Positions 6,307 to 7,893 of a stretch of DNA of 7,893 nt are shown piece after piece. The DNA is from Caryophanales bacterium UBA1231 (lineage in GTDB: Bacteria > Bacillota_I > Bacilli_A > ML615J-28 > CAG-313). The number at the start of each line of letters is the position of its first letter. Positions within the stretch are counted from its first letter, which is position 1. A program made the position numbers and the translations under genes. The stretch lies in the NCBI GenBank assembly GCA_002309035.1, contig DBWT01000079.1, positions 11,669-19,561 on the forward strand, in the 5' to 3' direction. The notes under the pieces were generated by a model. That model searched no databases. It was given only the letters and a program-made list of their open reading frames with translations, and was not told the DNA's origin.

Positions 6307-7881
6307 ATGAAACATCTTATTAATTTTTTTAAAGCCATTATTGTTGGCTTTATTAGTTGTGCGATTCCTGGCTTATCAGCTTTGACTTTTGCGATAATAT
6401 TGTGTATTTATTTTCCTTTAGTTGAAGCCTTAGGAAACATTACTAAAAACTTTAAAAAAAGTATACTCTTTCTTATTATCTTTTTCGCTGGATATGTGGT
6501 AGGTGCAATTTTAGCCGCAACCTTAGTCTCAACTTTATTTGAAAGATATCCAGTTGTTATTATTATCATTATTTTTGGTTTTATTTTAGGTTGTATGCCA
6601 AGAATGATAAAAGAAATCATACCATATATTAAAAAACCATCAGTATGGGGAGTATTCTTTTTAATCTTAACAATCTTTTTAGTTTTCCAATTAACTAGTA
6701 AAACAGGCGAAACAGTCGATTTATCTAATCTTACTTTTGAAACATACATTATTATATTCTTAGTTGGTTTCTTAGTTTCAGTGACTTTCGCATTCCCTGG
6801 CTTTGATTATAAAATCATCTTATTGGGTATTGGTTTTTACTACCCTGTCATGAGTTCTATTAAGAATATGATTTTAGGTATCAATACACTTGAAAACCTT
6901 TTGTTTTTAGGTGTTTATGTTTCAGGATATTTGTTAGGTATCATTTTACTTTCACGTTTCATTAAAACACTTAACAACAAATTTCCAGGGCATGTTAAAA
7001 TGGCAAGTCTTGCGATGATTATGGCTAGCCCATATATGATTGTTAGAGAATGTATTATCAACAATGTTTCTTTTTCATATACAAACAAACAAATAGTTGT
7101 TGGTATTATTTTAGGTGTTGTTTCAATGACAACTATTATTCTTGTTGATTTATTTACATCACCTGAACAATCAAAAGAAGAAGTGATGAACAATCGTAAT
7201 GTCTTCAAGATGTATGTATCATCAGTTTTGGGTCATTTTAGAAGAGCTAAATATCTAAAGCTTATCAGAAAGCAAGTTAAAGATGAAAATATCTCTTTTG
7301 CTGAAAAATATGAATGTGCAGTAAATTTAATGAAAACATTCAATCACTTTGCTCATATTGAACCAATTACAACTGGTGAAGAAAACATCGGAGATGAAGT
7401 TACCCTTTATGTTGTCAATCACCAAGGTAAATATGATTCCATAGGAATACTTTCAGCACTAGAAAATCATCCATTTAGTTTTGTGGTTGGTAAAGAATTC
7501 TTTAATTATCCATATTCAAAAGATATTCTTAATTTATTAGAAGCTATACCAGAAGGCAATGATTCATCACAACAAATCATTGAAAAGCTAAATAATGGAA
7601 GAAGTATTGCTGTCTTCATTCAAAGTGGCTTAGTCGAAGCTAATACCTTGAAATATTTCAAAACATCTGTTTTAGATTTAGCGTTTATTTCAAAAATTAA
7701 AATAACACCAGTATTACTATATGATAGTTATTTGGTCTACCACAAAGATAAAAAAGAAATCAGTAATCCACAAATTCACTTCTTAAAACCTTTAGAATTT
7801 GAAGAATATAAAGATCTATCAAAAGCTGAACTTGGACGTTTGATTAGAAGTGAAATGCAGGAAAAAATGAAAACTCTATAA
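6307..7881 (+). CDS. Fusion of a DUF368 (PopT-like) membrane domain and a PlsC-like acyltransferase
   Basis: Residues about 1-285 are a polytopic membrane domain with roughly eight or nine hydrophobic segments in two related halves, matching DUF368: ERYP followed by FGFILGCMP in the first half, and NKFPGH followed by a related helix in the second. Characterised DUF368 proteins (PopT) bring undecaprenyl phosphate back across the membrane for wall and glycan synthesis. The usual PG(V/I)SGG/S loop motifs are altered here to PGLSAL (21-26) and PGFDYK (164-169). After a charged linker, residues about 305-515 resemble PlsC-family acyltransferases: NHQGKYD (371-377) is the catalytic NHx4D motif, GKEFFNYPY (395-403) fits motif II and ITPVLL (466-471) fits motif IV. 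Motif III, normally FPEG, reads FIQSG (437-441). PlsC enzymes acylate lysophosphatidic acid at the inner face of the membrane. The acceptor here may differ, or the domain may be weakly active. Start choice rests on the N-terminal amphipathic and first membrane segment. Only 12 bases follow the stop. Confidence 0.82.
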   Translation: MKHLINFFKAIIVGFISCAIPGLSALTFAIILCIYFPLVEALGNITKNFKKSILFLIIFFAGYVVGAILAATLVSTLFERYPVVIIIIIFGFILGCMPRMIKEIIPYIKKPSVWGVFFLILTIFLVFQLTSKTGETVDLSNLTFETYIIIFLVGFLVSVTFAFPGFDYKIILLGIGFYYPVMSSIKNMILGINTLENLLFLGVYVSGYLLGIILLSRFIKTLNNKFPGHVKMASLAMIMASPYMIVRECIINNVSFSYTNKQIVVGIILGVVSMTTIILVDLFTSPEQSKEEVMNNRNVFKMYVSSVLGHFRRAKYLKLIRKQVKDENISFAEKYECAVNLMKTFNHFAHIEPITTGEENIGDEVTLYVVNHQGKYDSIGILSALENHPFSFVVGKEFFNYPYSKDILNLLEAIPEGNDSSQQIIEKLNNGRSIAVFIQSGLVEANTLKYFKTSVLDLAFISKIKITPVLLYDSYLVYHKDKKEISNPQIHFLKPLEFEEYKDLSKAELGRLIRSEMQEKMKTL

Positions 7882-7893
7882 TTTTAGGGAAAG

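Noticed and set aside
6408..7208. Two minus-strand open frames inside the DUF368 domain
   Set aside because: They mirror hydrophobic codons of the membrane domain and have no independent coding signs.

Overview
The window comes from an AT-rich bacterium, roughly one third G+C by eye, with four genes all on the plus strand. Every tryptophan I checked is TGG and no open frame depends on reading TGA as an amino acid, so the standard code fits. Strong Shine-Dalgarno sites, TTGNNN/TATAAT promoters, a lipobox lipoprotein, InlB-type repeats and an FtsZ with a short acidic tail point to a low-GC Firmicute or a standard-code Mollicutes-like lineage (Acholeplasma, Izemoplasma or RF39 type). That placement is an inference from style; no marker here settles it.

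Layout: (1) 1-1623, the 3' part of a glycoside hydrolase family 9 gene whose start lies left of the window; (2) 1728-2801, a complete ftsZ with its own extended -10 promoter and a hairpin terminator touching its stop codon; (3) 2916-6170, a large surface lipoprotein with Ig-like and InlB-type repeats and a C-terminal zinc N-acetylmuramoyl-L-alanine amidase domain, also with its own promoter and terminator; (4) 6307-7881, a membrane protein joining a DUF368 (PopT-like, polyprenyl-phosphate transporter) domain to a PlsC-like acyltransferase domain. The gaps of 104, 114 and 136 bases hold promoters and terminators. Genes 2 to 4 look like separate transcription units rather than one operon.

Three genes touch the cell envelope or division: FtsZ builds the division ring, the amidase is predicted to cut the peptide from glycan in peptidoglycan, and DUF368 proteins recycle the lipid carrier used for wall and glycan synthesis. 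The GH9 enzyme is predicted to cut beta-linked glycans. No single pathway is proven by their adjacency. The most unusual item is the DUF368-acyltransferase fusion, in which both conserved DUF368 loop motifs and the acyltransferase FPEG motif are altered while the NHx4D catalytic motif is kept. Next are two large insertions inside the amidase lipoprotein and several substitutions at conserved GTP-site positions of FtsZ. I saw no RNA genes, CRISPR arrays, insertion sequences or phage genes.
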